Notes: generated from the letters alone by a model not told the origin. DNA of 43,052 nt from Cereibacter ovatus (GCF_900207575.1 NZ_OAOQ01000025.1:1-43052); one strand, 5' to 3'; shown: positions 7,321 through 16,962, counted from the stretch's first letter. Numbers and translations are program-made.

Positions 7321-8711
7321 GCCTTCCCCTCCGCTTTGCGGACCGCGACCAGCTTGGCCAGCGCAGCCGAGGCGATGCGGGCCGATAAAGGATCCGCCCG
7401 GCTTGTCAGAACGATTGGCACCCGTGCGCCCAGAACCAGCCCCGCGGCCGTGGCGCCCGCGAAATAGATCAGCTGTTTGGCAAGCATGTTCCCGGCCTCG
7501 AGATCCGGCACCACAAGAATATCGGCCTCGCCCGCCACCTGCGAGACGATGCCCTTCGTCGCCACCGCCTCGGGGCTGATCGCATTGTCGAAGGCCAGCG
7601 GCCCGTCAACCAGCGCGCCCGTGATCTGGCCTCGAGCCGCCATCACCGTCAGCGCGGCGGCATCCAGCGTGGCGGGCATCGTCGCGTTCACCGTCTCGAC
7701 CGCCGCCAGCACCGCGACCTTCGGCTGATCGCGCCCCAGAAGCCGCATCAGATCGACGGCATTCTGGCAGATGTCGCGCTTATGCTCTAATGTCGGTGCG
7801 ATATTGATCGCGGCATCGGTGACGATCACCGGCTTGCGATAGGCGGGCACATCCATCGCATAGACATGGCTGATCCGGCGTTCGGTGCGCAGGCCGCCGC
7901 TTTTCGAAACCACCGCCGCAAGCAGTTCATCGGAATGCAGGCTGCCCTTGACCAGCACCTGGACGTTGCCACAGGCCGCCAGTTCCACCGCCCGCGCCGC
8001 CGCTGCATGGCTGTGCTCTGTCTCCTCGATCCGGAAGCCGTCAAGCGAGACCCCGGCCTCGGCGGCCGCCGCGCGAATCTTTGCGCCGGGACCGATCAGG
8101 ATCGGGTCAAGCAGGCCTTCGTCGCGCACCTCGATCGCGCCAAGGATCGCGGATTTCGAACAGGGATGCACCACCGCCGCCCGCACCGGGGGCAATGCGC
8201 GGGCCTCTTCGACAAAGCCCTGCCAGCGCCCCTTCGGCAAGACCACCGCCTCGGGAAGGTCACCCGGCACCCAGGTCACCTGCTCGACCGGGGCCAGCAC
8301 CAGCGCCTCGCCCGAAAGCACCACCTCGCCCCGCTGATTGCGGGCGGTGGTCGTCAGGCGGACACGGTTCTTGCCCTCGATCAGCTCGGCCACTTCAACT
8401 TCGGCGGTGATGGTATCGCCTGGCGAAACCGGCTTGTTAAAGCGGATCTGCTGGTCGAGATAGATCGTCCCCGGCCCCGGCAGGCGGGTGCCCAGCACCG
8501 CCGAAATCAGCGCCGCAGTCCACATGCCGTGCACCACGACATGGCCAAACGGCCCATGGGCGGCGAAACCGGCATCCAGATGCGCGGGGTTGGCGTCGCC
8601 GGAAACAGCGGCGAACAATTCAATATCCTTGGGACCGACGTGGCGGACAAGACTGGCGCGGTCGCCGATTTTCATCTGGTGAAACAGATAGTTGGTCAGA
8701 GTGCCGGTCAT
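7317..8711 (-). CDS. Bifunctional MaoC-like enoyl-CoA hydratase / phosphate acyltransferase
   Basis: 464 residues from ATG 8711 (MTGTLTNYLFHQMKIGD), which has AGAGGTGA just upstream; the frame is open 81 codons further but that part overlaps phaC and lacks conservation. Domain 1 (about 5-135) is a MaoC/hot-dog hydratase with the motif AVSGDANPAHLD and GHVVVHGMW, as in R-specific enoyl-CoA hydratases. Domain 2 (about 165-460) is a phosphate acetyl/butyryltransferase: SAILGAIEVRDEGLLDPILIGP, VLVKGSLHSDEL, VTDAAINIAP and ALVDGPLAFDNAIS. The fusion could supply R-3-hydroxyacyl-CoA for PhaC and convert acyl-CoA to acyl phosphate for AckA. The start lies 5 bp after the phaC stop. Confidence 0.9.
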   Translation of the reverse strand: MTGTLTNYLFHQMKIGDRASLVRHVGPKDIELFAAVSGDANPAHLDAGFAAHGPFGHVVVHGMWTAALISAVLGTRLPGPGTIYLDQQIRFNKPVSPGDTITAEVEVAELIEGKNRVRLTTTARNQRGEVVLSGEALVLAPVEQVTWVPGDLPEAVVLPKGRWQGFVEEARALPPVRAAVVHPCSKSAILGAIEVRDEGLLDPILIGPGAKIRAAAAEAGVSLDGFRIEETEHSHAAAARAVELAACGNVQVLVKGSLHSDELLAAVVSKSGGLRTERRISHVYAMDVPAYRKPVIVTDAAINIAPTLEHKRDICQNAVDLMRLLGRDQPKVAVLAAVETVNATMPATLDAAALTVMAARGQITGALVDGPLAFDNAISPEAVATKGIVSQVAGEADILVVPDLEAGNMLAKQLIYFAGATAAGLVLGARVPIVLTSRADPLSARIASAALAKLVAVRKAEGKA

Positions 8712-8715
8712 CTTG

Positions 8716-10473
8716 TCACCTCTGGAAAACATATGTGCCGGGCGCATCTGCCAGCGCGTTGCCCATTGCGGGCGGCGCGGCGGGGGCACCCGAACGCGCG
8801 GCAAGCCAGGCCTGCCAGGGCGTCCACCACGAACCCTCGGTTGCAGGATTGGCCTCGACCCAGGTCTCGGGCGGCAAAAGCGCGTCGTCATGGGCGCGGG
8901 TCGCCAGCCGGTAGCGGCGGCGCGGGTGACCGGGAGGAGAGACGATCCCCGCATTATGCCCGCCCGACGTCAGCGCGAAAGTCACCTCGCAATCGGTGAA
9001 CTGGTGGATTTTGTAGACCGACTTCCAGGGTGCGACATGATCGCGCTCGGTCCCGACGGCAAAGATCGGCACCCGGATGTTCTGCAACAGAACTGTCTTG
9101 CCCCCGGCGGTGAAGCGTCCCGAAGAAAGCTCATTATTCAGATAAAGCCTGCGCAGATATTCGGCATGCATCCGATAGGGCATCCGGGTGCTGTCGGCAT
9201 TCCAGGCCATGAGATCATTCATCGCCGTCCGCTCGCCCATCATGTAATCGCGCACCATCCGGGACCAGATGAGGTCATTCGAGCGCAAAAGCTGAAACGC
9301 CCCCGCCATCTGATCGGCAGAGAGATAGCCGCGGTTCCACATCATGCTTTCAAGAAGATGCAGCTGGCTTGGGTCGATGAACAACGCAAGCTCGCCCGGT
9401 TCGGCGAAATCGACCTGCGCGGCAAGCAGCGTCAGCGAGGCGAGACGCGCGTCCCCCTTCCCCGCCATGGCAGCCGCCGCGATCGACAGCAAAGTGCCAC
9501 CCAGACAATAGCCGGTGGCGTGGATTTTCTGATCGGGCATTAGACGGGTGATCTCATCCAACGCGGCCATCACGCCCAGCCGGCGATAATCCTCCAGCGT
9601 CAGATCACGATCCTCTGCACCCGGATTGCGCCAGGAAATGGCGAAAACCGTGTGGCCCTGCGCCACCAGCCAGCGGATCAGTGAATTCTCCGGGCTGAGG
9701 TCGAGGATATAGTATTTCATGATCCAGGCCGGAACGATCAGCACCGGCTCGGGGTGCACGGTTTCTGTCGTGGGCGTATACTGGATCAGTTCGATCAGGT
9801 GGTTGCGGAAGATTACCTTGCCCGGCGTCACCGCCACATCGCGACCCGGTGTAAAGGCCTCGACACCCTCTGGCGGCTCCTGCCGGATCTGGCGGACGAC
9901 GTCCTGCAGCCAGTTCTGCCAGCCCTTCACAAGGTTCATGCCTCCGGTAGCCCAGGTCCGTGCCACAACCTCGGGATTGGTAAAAGGGTTGTTCGAAGGC
10001 GCACAGACATCAAGGATCTGTTTCGCGGCAAAAGACACCACATCCTCGTGGTGCTTCGTCACGCCCGGAACCTCATGGGTGACGTTATGCAGCCATTGCT
10101 GCTGCAGCAGGAAAGCCTGCGACATCCAGCTGAAGGGCGGTTTCGCCCAGGCTTCACCGGCGAAACGGCGGTCGCCCGGCAAGGGCGTGATGACCGGCGC
10201 GGCCTGCGGATCCATCGCCGAGGCCATCAGATGCGCCATGAGACGCTGCCATTTGCGGCCCGCCTTGACGCCCAGTTCCATCTGCTTGCCCGGTGCCTGC
10301 GCCAGATGAAAGGCCCAGTCGACATAGGCCATCATCAGCGAGCCGGGCGAGACCCCGCCGCTGAGCTGTCCCGAGAGCGCCTCTCGTATGCGGTCAACGG
10401 CCTGAAAAGCCTCGATGCCAAGGCTTTCATCGCCGGTTGCACCCGAGCCATCTGATTTGGGAGTAAGGGCCAT
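8716..10473 (-). CDS. phaC: Class I poly(3-hydroxyalkanoate) synthase PhaC
   Basis: 585 residues, the normal length for class I synthases, polymerising 3-hydroxyacyl-CoA into PHA on granule surfaces. The alpha/beta-hydrolase domain carries the modified lipase box GYCLGG with nucleophile Cys323, then Asp478 (GTERDHVAPW) and His506 (SGGHNAGI). The N-terminal PhaC_N region includes NPFTNPEVV and TPGKVIFRNHLIELIQY, and PAWIMKYYILDLSPENSLI is also typical. The ATG at 10473 is preceded by GGAG. It is first in an operon with the maoC/pta fusion, ackA and fabI. No phasin, depolymerase or phaR is visible in the window. Confidence 0.95.
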   Translation of the reverse strand: MALTPKSDGSGATGDESLGIEAFQAVDRIREALSGQLSGGVSPGSLMMAYVDWAFHLAQAPGKQMELGVKAGRKWQRLMAHLMASAMDPQAAPVITPLPGDRRFAGEAWAKPPFSWMSQAFLLQQQWLHNVTHEVPGVTKHHEDVVSFAAKQILDVCAPSNNPFTNPEVVARTWATGGMNLVKGWQNWLQDVVRQIRQEPPEGVEAFTPGRDVAVTPGKVIFRNHLIELIQYTPTTETVHPEPVLIVPAWIMKYYILDLSPENSLIRWLVAQGHTVFAISWRNPGAEDRDLTLEDYRRLGVMAALDEITRLMPDQKIHATGYCLGGTLLSIAAAAMAGKGDARLASLTLLAAQVDFAEPGELALFIDPSQLHLLESMMWNRGYLSADQMAGAFQLLRSNDLIWSRMVRDYMMGERTAMNDLMAWNADSTRMPYRMHAEYLRRLYLNNELSSGRFTAGGKTVLLQNIRVPIFAVGTERDHVAPWKSVYKIHQFTDCEVTFALTSGGHNAGIVSPPGHPRRRYRLATRAHDDALLPPETWVEANPATEGSWWTPWQAWLAARSGAPAAPPAMGNALADAPGTYVFQR

Positions 10474-10513
10474 GTCGCGTCTCCAATTTACCGGCGGAAG
10501 TTAGCACAGAACT

Positions 10514-10529
10514 ATCAACGAGTGTTGAT
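10514..10529. promoter_or_regulatory. Palindrome ATCAAC-N4-GTTGAT upstream of phaC
   Basis: ATCAAC GAGT GTTGAT is a perfect 6-bp inverted repeat 41 bp upstream of the phaC ATG. A related TCAAC-N4-GTTGA lies upstream of gltS. Position and symmetry suit an operator, but the regulator is unknown. Confidence 0.35.
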
Positions 10530-10541
10530 CGAATTCAAAGA

Positions 10542-10561
10542 GTTCAAGATTTTTCTTGAAC
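10542..10561. promoter_or_regulatory. 20-bp palindrome GTTCAAGA-TTTT-TCTTGAAC upstream of phaC
   Basis: Perfect 8-bp arms around TTTT, 69 bp before the phaC ATG. AT-rich compared with its surroundings. It could be an operator at the phaC promoter or a hairpin ending upstream transcripts; there is no T-run after it on the minus strand, so an operator is preferred. Confidence 0.35.
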
Positions 10562-10791
10562 ATAGGCATTGCGCCCAAGGCCCGATGCCGACGACATGTC
10601 GTAAAGCGCCGTCAAACCGCCGAAACAGCCGCCCCCGGACTGAACAGGCAAAGCATCGGCGTCCGGCGGCGGACACGGAATCCCCTGTCCCTGCCCTGAT
10701 CATCATGGACGATTACCGGCAAAACGGCGCGACGTCGAGGCCATGACCCGGCCAATGCCGCTGGCACCAACGCCGGGCCAAGGCCGCGGCC

Positions 10792-11871
10792 TCAATCCGC
10801 CAGCACATCACCGATGCCAGTGAAGACACCACCGACCTGATTGAAGACAAAGGCCCCCGCCAAGCGTACCTCATCGAAAAGGGTGTTTTCAACCACAGCC
10901 CCGGCCTCGCCGGAAAGCAGGCCGACATAGCGGCTGTGGGCGGGATCATCGGTCGGAATATCGGTAATATCCACGATCCGTATTCCGGTCGCGACCGCCA
11001 GGCGCTGGACCGCCGGATCACGCACATCGACAAGCCCAAGCCGTATCCGACGTGCCGAAAGCCGCGACGACAGTTTCAGCGCCAGATCGTCCGAGGAGAC
11101 GAGCACCGTGATGGGATGCTTCATCGGCCCAAGGCTGACCATCTGGGCGCGGAAAAGATCGATATCAATATCCGGGGCGGCAAGGATGACCTCGATCCGG
11201 TCCAGCACATCGTCCCGCCCGGCAAGACGCAGTTGCACCAGCGTCTCCATCGTCAGCCGCGCGCCCATGCTGTGAGCCAGCACCGGCACCGCGTCGGAAG
11301 CGGACCGACCCTTTGTCAAAAGCCGCAGCAGATCGGCAAGCGCCGCGCGGGAAAAGTCAGACGCGTCACGATCAGCCAGATAGGCGCCCGGATAGCCTGC
11401 CGAGGGCCATGTAAAAAGGACGGGCTTTTCCTCGATATGCGCATCGACCGAAAGCTGCGCGGTACGGAACAAGGCCTCATGAAAGCGGGTGTTGAAGCCG
11501 TGGACATAAAGCCCGACCCCCTCGCGCGAGAGACGCTTTGCAAAGGCGTCACGGCTAAGCGTCTGCCGGCTGCGCATCACGAAATTCCGGTCGGCGCTGC
11601 TGCCATTGCGATCCGGCCATTCAATCTTTCCCGGCCGATGGCCAGGCGGCACCGAGACCTCGTATTCCAGCCAGCTTGGCCGGATGGAGCGAGAGTCGCC
11701 AAAGGCCCCCGGCAGATTTGCCTCGGGCGCGCGGGTGGTCATGGTCAGCACCCGGACAAGGCGGGCGCCCTCGGGCAGGGCACCGGCATCGGGGGCCAGA
11801 ACTTCCGGCCCCGGACGCGCAGCGCAGCCTGCAAGCGCAAGCGTCAGGATCAGAAGCAGGCGGCCCAACAT
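10792..11871 (-). CDS. DUF900-type alpha/beta hydrolase, lipoprotein
   Basis: 359 residues. The N-terminus MLGRLLLILTLALAGCAARP is a lipoprotein signal with lipobox LAGC (Cys16), so the protein should be membrane-anchored by lipid. The body is an alpha/beta hydrolase of the DUF900 family: GVGLYVHGFNTRFHEALFR, VLFTWPSAGYPGAYLADRDAS and the nucleophile elbow PVLAHSMGARLTMETL (GHSMG-like, here AHSMG). The substrate is unknown. It begins 5 bp after the stop of the ABC permease gene and is the last gene of that operon, so it may act on envelope lipids or esters handled by the transporter; that is inference. Confidence 0.85.
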   Translation of the reverse strand: MLGRLLLILTLALAGCAARPGPEVLAPDAGALPEGARLVRVLTMTTRAPEANLPGAFGDSRSIRPSWLEYEVSVPPGHRPGKIEWPDRNGSSADRNFVMRSRQTLSRDAFAKRLSREGVGLYVHGFNTRFHEALFRTAQLSVDAHIEEKPVLFTWPSAGYPGAYLADRDASDFSRAALADLLRLLTKGRSASDAVPVLAHSMGARLTMETLVQLRLAGRDDVLDRIEVILAAPDIDIDLFRAQMVSLGPMKHPITVLVSSDDLALKLSSRLSARRIRLGLVDVRDPAVQRLAVATGIRIVDITDIPTDDPAHSRYVGLLSGEAGAVVENTLFDEVRLAGAFVFNQVGGVFTGIGDVLAD

Positions 11872-11876
11872 ATGCC

Positions 11877-12989
11877 TTACCGCAGGAATTTCTTGAATCG
11901 TATCAGTGCCAGCCAGAACAGCGCCACCCCGATCGCCGCCAGCGCCGCGAACTGGGGCCAGACCACGTCAAGCCCCGCACCTCGGAACAAGATGCCCTGC
12001 GAGAGGATGATGAAATGCGTGTTGGGGGCTGCAAGCATGATGGTCTGGATGATCTCTGGCATGGATTCCCGCGGCGTCATCGCGCCTGACAGCACCTGCA
12101 GCGGCAAAAGCGCCATCATCAGCAAAAGCGCGAATTGCGGCATCGACCCCGCAACCGTGGCAAGGAAGATCCCCAGCCCCGTCATGGCGAAGACCATCAG
12201 CACCGCCCCCGCAAGGAACAGCGCGACCGAGCCCTGCACCGGCACCGCCATCAGCCCCTGCACCACCATGATCAGCGAAAAGCTCGACCCCAGCAGCACC
12301 ACCAGCCCCATCGACCAGATTTTTGACAACATGATCTCGGTCGCGGTGACGGGCATGACCAGCAGGTGCTCGACCGTGCCATGTTCCTTTTCGCGGATCA
12401 GCGCCGCGCCGGTCAGCACCAGCGACAGCATGGTGATCGACCGGATCACGGCGGAAATCGCGCCGAACCACTTCGGATCCAGCGAGGGATTATACCGCGC
12501 GCGGAGCGCCAGATCGACCGGCAGCGCGGTCTCGGCCCGGTAGCCCGCCACATATTCCGAAACCTCGGAGGACACGATCTGCTGGATATAGCCGCCGCCG
12601 GTGAAGGCCTGGCTCATCCTTGTCGCGTCGATATTCAGCTGGATCGCCGGGTTTTTTCCGGCCAGCACATCGCGCGCGAAATCCGGTGGGATGTTCAGCG
12701 CAAAAGTATCCAGCCCCTGATCCATCCGCCGATCCATCTCGGCCGTCGTGGTCATCTGCGGCTCGACAAAATAGGGCGGATAAAAGGCCGAGGTGATGCG
12801 GGCGGAGAGATGCGACTGATCCTCATCCACGATCGAGATCGCGGCATTCGTCAGCGCCTCGGGCGAGACGTTCGCAGAGGTCCAGATCGAGAGCGAAAAG
12901 GAATAGACGATCAGCACCAGCATCACCGGATCGCGCCAGAGCCCGCGCAATTCCTTGACGCCCAGATTGAAGGTGTTGCGCAGGTTCAT
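11877..12989 (-). CDS. yhhJ: ABC-2 type transporter permease, YhhJ-like
   Basis: 370 residues. One N-terminal membrane segment (DPVMLVLIVYSFSLSIWTSA), then a large periplasmic domain (about 45-180) and at least five C-terminal hydrophobic segments, ending near ALAAIGVALFWLALIRFKKF. This is the ABC2_membrane_3 layout. The motifs REKEHGTVEHLLVMPVTATEIMLSK and LSGAMTPRESMPEIIQ are characteristic of YhhJ/YbhR-type exporters. It starts 7 bp after the stop of rbbA and belongs to the yhiI-rbbA-yhhJ arrangement known from enterobacteria. Substrate unknown. Confidence 0.9.
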   Translation of the reverse strand: MNLRNTFNLGVKELRGLWRDPVMLVLIVYSFSLSIWTSANVSPEALTNAAISIVDEDQSHLSARITSAFYPPYFVEPQMTTTAEMDRRMDQGLDTFALNIPPDFARDVLAGKNPAIQLNIDATRMSQAFTGGGYIQQIVSSEVSEYVAGYRAETALPVDLALRARYNPSLDPKWFGAISAVIRSITMLSLVLTGAALIREKEHGTVEHLLVMPVTATEIMLSKIWSMGLVVLLGSSFSLIMVVQGLMAVPVQGSVALFLAGAVLMVFAMTGLGIFLATVAGSMPQFALLLMMALLPLQVLSGAMTPRESMPEIIQTIMLAAPNTHFIILSQGILFRGAGLDVVWPQFAALAAIGVALFWLALIRFKKFLR

Positions 12990-12996
12990 CCGCCCC

Positions 12997-15735
12997 TCAC
13001 TTCGCCTGTTTTTCCAGGAAGGCCGCCGCCAGCCCGATAATCACCGGAATGGCGATGCCCATGGCCAGCATCGGCCCGGCCAGTTCCGCCATTCCGAAGG
13101 CCTTGGAGAAAGCCCCCCGCGCGGCGGTGATAAACCAGGTCGAGGGGTAGATCTCGCCCAGAACCCGACCAAAACCCGACAGCGAAGAGACCGGGTCGAT
13201 CAAACCCGAATAGCTGACCGCCGGGATCATCGTCAGCATGGCGGTCGCGAACAGCGCCGCGACCTGACTTGCGATGAAGACCGACACCAGAAAACCAAGC
13301 GCCGTGGTCGCGGTGACATAGATCAGCGCCGAAAGGGTAAAGCCCAGAAAACTGCCGTTGAAGGGCACTGCGAAGAATGTGACCGCCATGGCCATCATCA
13401 GGAAGAAATTCAGCATGGCCAGCGCGATATAGGGCAGCTGTTTGCCAAGCAGAAATTCCAGCCGCGTCACCGGGGTGACGTAGAAATTGATGATCGAGCC
13501 GAGTTCGCGTTCCCGCGCGACCGAGAGTGTCGTCAGGATCGCGGGGATCATCAGCAAAAGCAGCGGGATGATTGCGGGCACCATCGCATTCAGGCTGCGC
13601 ACATCGGGGTTGTAGCGGTATCGGGTCACCAGTTCGAAACTGCCGCCGCTCGCCTTGTCACCGTAAAGCTGACGCGCCTGACGTGTGATCCAGTCGGCAT
13701 GCATGCCCTGCACATAGCCCTGCACCGTATTGGCGCGGCTGGGGTTGGCGCCGTCGAACCAGGCCCCGACCTGCACATCCCTGCCTGCCGCGATATCGGC
13801 GGCAAAGCCGGGCGGGATCTCGATCGCCAGCGCCAGCTCGCCCGAGCGCATTCTTGCGTCGATCTCGTCGTAACTTGTCAGGGCCGGCTGTTCGATGAAA
13901 TAGCGCGATCCCGCAATATCGGCGATATAATTGCGGCTGGTGGTGGTCTGGTCGCGGTCAAGGGCGGCGAAGGTCAGATCCTCGACATCCATGTTGATGC
14001 CCAGCCCCACCACGATCATCAGAAGAAGGCTGCCGACCAACGCCATGGTCAGCCGGATCGGATCGCGCTGCAATTGCAGGCTTTCCAGCTGCGAATAGCT
14101 AAGCAGTCGCCGCAGGCTGAAGCCGGATTGCTGCGCGTGATGGGTCACCCCGGCTGCGGGGGCCTCGGGCGCGGCCTCGGGCGCAGCGGCGGGGGCGGGT
14201 GCCGTCTCGCCAATCGCCTCTTCAAGATAGGCGATGAACGCGTCTTCCAGCGTGGCGCAACCTTTGGCTTTCGTGATCCCCTCGGCGGTGTCCGAGACCA
14301 GCACCTTGCCCGCATGCATCAGGCTGATGCGGTCGCACCATTCCGCCTCGTTCATGAAATGGGTCGAGACAAAGATCGTCACGCCATCCTTGCGCGAAAG
14401 TTCCGCCAGAATGCGCCAGAAGCCGTTGCGCGCCACCGGGTCCACCCCCGAGGTCGGCTCGTCAAGGATCAGGATCTCGGGCGCATGGATCATCGCCACC
14501 GCCAGCGAAAGCCGCTGGCGGATACCCAGCGGCAACGCCTCAGGCAGGCTGTCGGTCACGTCGCCCAGATCGAACCGGGCGATCATCTCGTCAACCCTGG
14601 CGGGGATCTTCTCGGCCGCCATATCGAAAAGCCGCGCGTGCAGATCAAGGTTCTGACGCACCGTCAGCTCGGAATAGAGCGAGAAGGCCTGCGACATGAA
14701 CCCGACCCGGCGGCGCACCGACAGATCGCTTGCATCGACCTCATGGCCGAAAAGCTTTACCCGGCCCTCACTCGGCTCCAGAAGCCCGGTGAGCATCTTC
14801 ATCGTCGTCGTCTTGCCGCAGCCGTTCGAACCCAGAAAGCCGAAAATCTCACCCCTGGGGATGCGGAAGGAAACATTGTCGACCGCCACGAAATCGCCAA
14901 AGCGCTGCGTCAGCCCCTCGGCCTCGATGGCGATATCGCTGTCATCGGTGGTCCGCGGCGGGATCACCACGGCACTGTCTTCGCCCCGGTCTTCTTCGGG
15001 CAAAAGCGCGATGAAGGCTGCATCAAGCGTGTCGGCCCCGGTCCGCGACAGCAGATCGTTGGTGGTGCCGGTGGCCAGCACCCGGCCCGCATTCATCGCA
15101 ACCAGCCAGTCGAAGCGCGCGGCCTCTTCCATATAGGCGGTGGCGGTGATCACGCTCATCCCCGGCCGTGTCGCGCGGATTCGGTCGATCAGATCCCAGA
15201 ACTGGCGGCGCGACAGCGGATCGACGCCGGTGGTCGGCTCGTCAAGAATCAGGAAATCGGGATCATGGATCAGCGCGCAGCACAGACCCAGCTTTTGCTT
15301 CATGCCGCCCGACAGCTTTGACGCCGGGCGCGACCGGAACGGCGTCATGCCGGTCGCAGCCAGCAGATCGGTGATCCGCCGCTCGCGTTCGGCCTTGTCA
15401 TGACCGAAAAGCGAGCCGAAGAAATCAAGGTTCTCTTCGACCGAAAGCGTCGGGTAGAGGTTCTTGCCCAGACCCTGCGGCATATAGGCGGTGCGGGGGC
15501 AGACGCGGTTGCGATGCGCCACATCGCGCATATCGCCGCCCAGAACCTCGACCTTGCCCTGCTGGATCACACGTGCCCCGGCCAGCAGCGACAGAAGGCT
15601 GGACTTTCCGACCCCGTCTGGCCCGATCAGCCCGACCATGCGCCCCTCAGGGATCTCCAGCGTCACATTGTCAAGCGCCGTGACCTTGCCATAGCGCAGC
15701 GTCAGGCCGGAGACCCCGGCAACTGAGCCGGTCAT
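12997..15735 (-). CDS. rbbA: RbbA-like fusion of two ABC ATPase domains and an ABC-2 permease
   Basis: 912 residues, close to RbbA/YhiH. ATPase domain 1 has Walker [10 protein letters not shown] (38-46), signature [10 protein letters not shown] (141-150) and Walker [13 protein letters not shown] (161-172). Domain 2 has Walker [10 protein letters not shown] (302-310), a degenerate signature [12 protein letters not shown] and Walker [13 protein letters not shown]. An Ala/Pro-rich linker near 515-535 leads to a C-terminal ABC-2 permease (about 550-905) with a large extracytoplasmic loop and [26 protein letters not shown]. It overlaps the stop of the membrane fusion gene by 4 bp. It would pair with the YhhJ-like permease and the HlyD-type adaptor for efflux. 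Ribosome association, reported for E. coli RbbA, is not inferable here. Confidence 0.9.
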   Translation of the reverse strand: MTGSVAGVSGLTLRYGKVTALDNVTLEIPEGRMVGLIGPDGVGKSSLLSLLAGARVIQQGKVEVLGGDMRDVAHRNRVCPRTAYMPQGLGKNLYPTLSVEENLDFFGSLFGHDKAERERRITDLLAATGMTPFRSRPASKLSGGMKQKLGLCCALIHDPDFLILDEPTTGVDPLSRRQFWDLIDRIRATRPGMSVITATAYMEEAARFDWLVAMNAGRVLATGTTNDLLSRTGADTLDAAFIALLPEEDRGEDSAVVIPPRTTDDSDIAIEAEGLTQRFGDFVAVDNVSFRIPRGEIFGFLGSNGCGKTTTMKMLTGLLEPSEGRVKLFGHEVDASDLSVRRRVGFMSQAFSLYSELTVRQNLDLHARLFDMAAEKIPARVDEMIARFDLGDVTDSLPEALPLGIRQRLSLAVAMIHAPEILILDEPTSGVDPVARNGFWRILAELSRKDGVTIFVSTHFMNEAEWCDRISLMHAGKVLVSDTAEGITKAKGCATLEDAFIAYLEEAIGETAPAPAAAPEAAPEAPAAGVTHHAQQSGFSLRRLLSYSQLESLQLQRDPIRLTMALVGSLLLMIVVGLGINMDVEDLTFAALDRDQTTTSRNYIADIAGSRYFIEQPALTSYDEIDARMRSGELALAIEIPPGFAADIAAGRDVQVGAWFDGANPSRANTVQGYVQGMHADWITRQARQLYGDKASGGSFELVTRYRYNPDVRSLNAMVPAIIPLLLLMIPAILTTLSVARERELGSIINFYVTPVTRLEFLLGKQLPYIALAMLNFFLMMAMAVTFFAVPFNGSFLGFTLSALIYVTATTALGFLVSVFIASQVAALFATAMLTMIPAVSYSGLIDPVSSLSGFGRVLGEIYPSTWFITAARGAFSKAFGMAELAGPMLAMGIAIPVIIGLAAAFLEKQAK

Positions 15736-16799
15736 TTCGCGACATTGGAAAGAAAGTCAGGCCAGGCGGCATCCGGATCAAGCCGCAGATAGGCCATGCC
15801 CGGCAGGCCGGTTTTGACATATTCGATATGCCGCGACAGCAGCTCGGGGTCGATGCGGGCACGGACGCGGAACATCAGCTTTTCGCGCTCATCGGCGGTC
15901 TCGACCGTCTTTGGCGTGAACTGCGCCACATCGGCAACATAGGAAACCGTGGCCGGGATCACGAATTCCCGCGCCGCATCCATGACAAGGCGCACCTCTG
16001 ATCCGACCTGCACCCGGCCGACCTGCGATGTCGGCAGAAAAACCGTCATATAGACATCGCCCAGATCGACAAGGCTGAGGATCCGCCCGCCAGAGCCGAC
16101 AATCTCGCCCTCTTGTGCGATGCGATACTGGATCCGGCCCGTGCGCGGCGCTTTCAGCGTGGCGTCGTCCAGAGAGGCCTGGATCGCATCAATCGACGCC
16201 TTTGCCGCCTCGACGGCCGCACTTGCATCGACCACCTGCGCCTGCGCGCTGCTGACCCCCGCCAGCGCTGCCGCATGGCTGGCTTCGGCCGAGGCCACAC
16301 CGGCGCGGGCCTGGGCGTCCCGGGCGCGGTCATCATCCAGCACCTGCTGCGAGATCGCACTGGTCTTTGCAAGCTGCTCAGAGCGTTCAAGCCTGCGCGA
16401 CGCGGCATCGGCAACCGAGCCTGCCTGATCAACCGCGGCCCGGGCCGCGCGCTCTTGTGCCTCGGCCTGAGCGACCAGCGCCCTTGCTGTCTCGACGCCG
16501 ATTTCGGCGCGGGCAAGCTGCGCTTCGGCCTGACGTTTTTGTGCGTTCAGCTGCACCACGTCCATCTGCACCAGCACATCGCCTGCGCTGACCATGTCAC
16601 CTTCGGCAGCGGTGATTTCGGCGATTCGGCCGCCGGTGAGCGCCGCGATATCCACCTCGGTCGCCTCGATCCGGCCATTGGCGCTGGCAAAACCCGCCGG
16701 CAGACCGGCGGGTTGCAGCCGGTCCCAGGCCAGCCAGCCAAGCACGGCGACAACGGCCAGGCCGCCCAGAATAATGGTGTTTCTGCCGGGCTTTGCCAT
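15732..16799 (-). CDS. yhiI: HlyD-family membrane fusion protein, YhiI-like
   Basis: 355 residues from ATG 16799 ([21 protein letters not shown]), with AGAGG about 7 bp upstream; the frame is open 110 codons further but that stretch overlaps the divergent regulator and is not conserved. One N-terminal membrane anchor (about 8-25), a lipoyl-like half motif ([20 protein letters not shown]), a long Ala/Gln-rich coiled-coil hairpin (about 85-215) and the second half motif ([24 protein letters not shown]). It bridges the inner membrane pump and the outer envelope. First gene of the export operon, divergent from tetR. Confidence 0.9.
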   Translation of the reverse strand: MAKPGRNTIILGGLAVVAVLGWLAWDRLQPAGLPAGFASANGRIEATEVDIAALTGGRIAEITAAEGDMVSAGDVLVQMDVVQLNAQKRQAEAQLARAEIGVETARALVAQAEAQERAARAAVDQAGSVADAASRRLERSEQLAKTSAISQQVLDDDRARDAQARAGVASAEASHAAALAGVSSAQAQVVDASAAVEAAKASIDAIQASLDDATLKAPRTGRIQYRIAQEGEIVGSGGRILSLVDLGDVYMTVFLPTSQVGRVQVGSEVRLVMDAAREFVIPATVSYVADVAQFTPKTVETADEREKLMFRVRARIDPELLSRHIEYVKTGLPGMAYLRLDPDAAWPDFLSNVAK

Positions 16800-16889
16800 G
16801 ATCTGCCTCTGATTGCTGTGCTGATGGATGCTTCGCGCATGTCCCGATGCGGTTTTCGCCCTACGCTCCCCTGTTGTCAACGCTCGATG

Positions 16890-16906
16890 ACAGGGTAAAA
16901 CCCTGT
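16890..16906. promoter_or_regulatory. Candidate operator ACAGGGT-AAA-ACCCTGT between yhiI and tetR
   Basis: Perfect 7-bp inverted repeat with a 3-base centre, 91 bp upstream of yhiI and about 150 bp upstream of the tetR start. TetR-family repressors usually bind such palindromes in the divergent promoter region of the pump they control. No other gene competes for it. Binding is inferred. Confidence 0.5.
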
Positions 16907-16926
16907 ATTGTCGCGCAAAAGCGGCT

Positions 16927-16962
16927 GCTGGTTGTTTGCTGTTGAAAAACCAGCTAAACAAC
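16927..16962. promoter_or_regulatory. Two overlapping inverted repeats in the tetR leader
   Basis: GCTGGTT (16927-16933) pairs with AACCAGC (16948-16954), and GTTGTTT (16931-16937) pairs with AAACAAC (16956-16962). The two hairpins share bases and exclude each other. They lie upstream of the preferred tetR start and could be a second operator half-site pair or a leader structure. Confidence 0.3.

Larger units (their letters stand above)
10474..10791. other. Intergenic region: phaC promoter side and end of the ABC operon
   Basis: 318 bp without a convincing gene; short frames here lack a ribosome site. The region lies between the stop of the DUF900 lipoprotein gene (10792) and the start of phaC (10473), both read leftward, so it must hold the phaC promoter. 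Two palindromes lie at 10514-10529 and 10542-10561. No clear terminator with a T-run was seen. Confidence 0.5.

Noticed and set aside
7317..8954. 545-residue start for the MaoC/phosphotransacylase fusion
   Set aside because: The extra 81 codons lie in phaC coding sequence and are Arg/Pro-rich; ATG 8711 has a good ribosome site and begins the conserved domain.
10514..10529. FNR/NNR box before phaC
   Set aside because: The arms are reversed (ATCAAC-N4-GTTGAT and not TTGAT-N4-ATCAA), so it is listed only as an unassigned palindrome.
12955..15321. 788-codon open frame on the plus strand
   Set aside because: It is antisense to rbbA, is rich in Arg, His and Gln as expected for a GC-rich shadow frame, and shows no domain.
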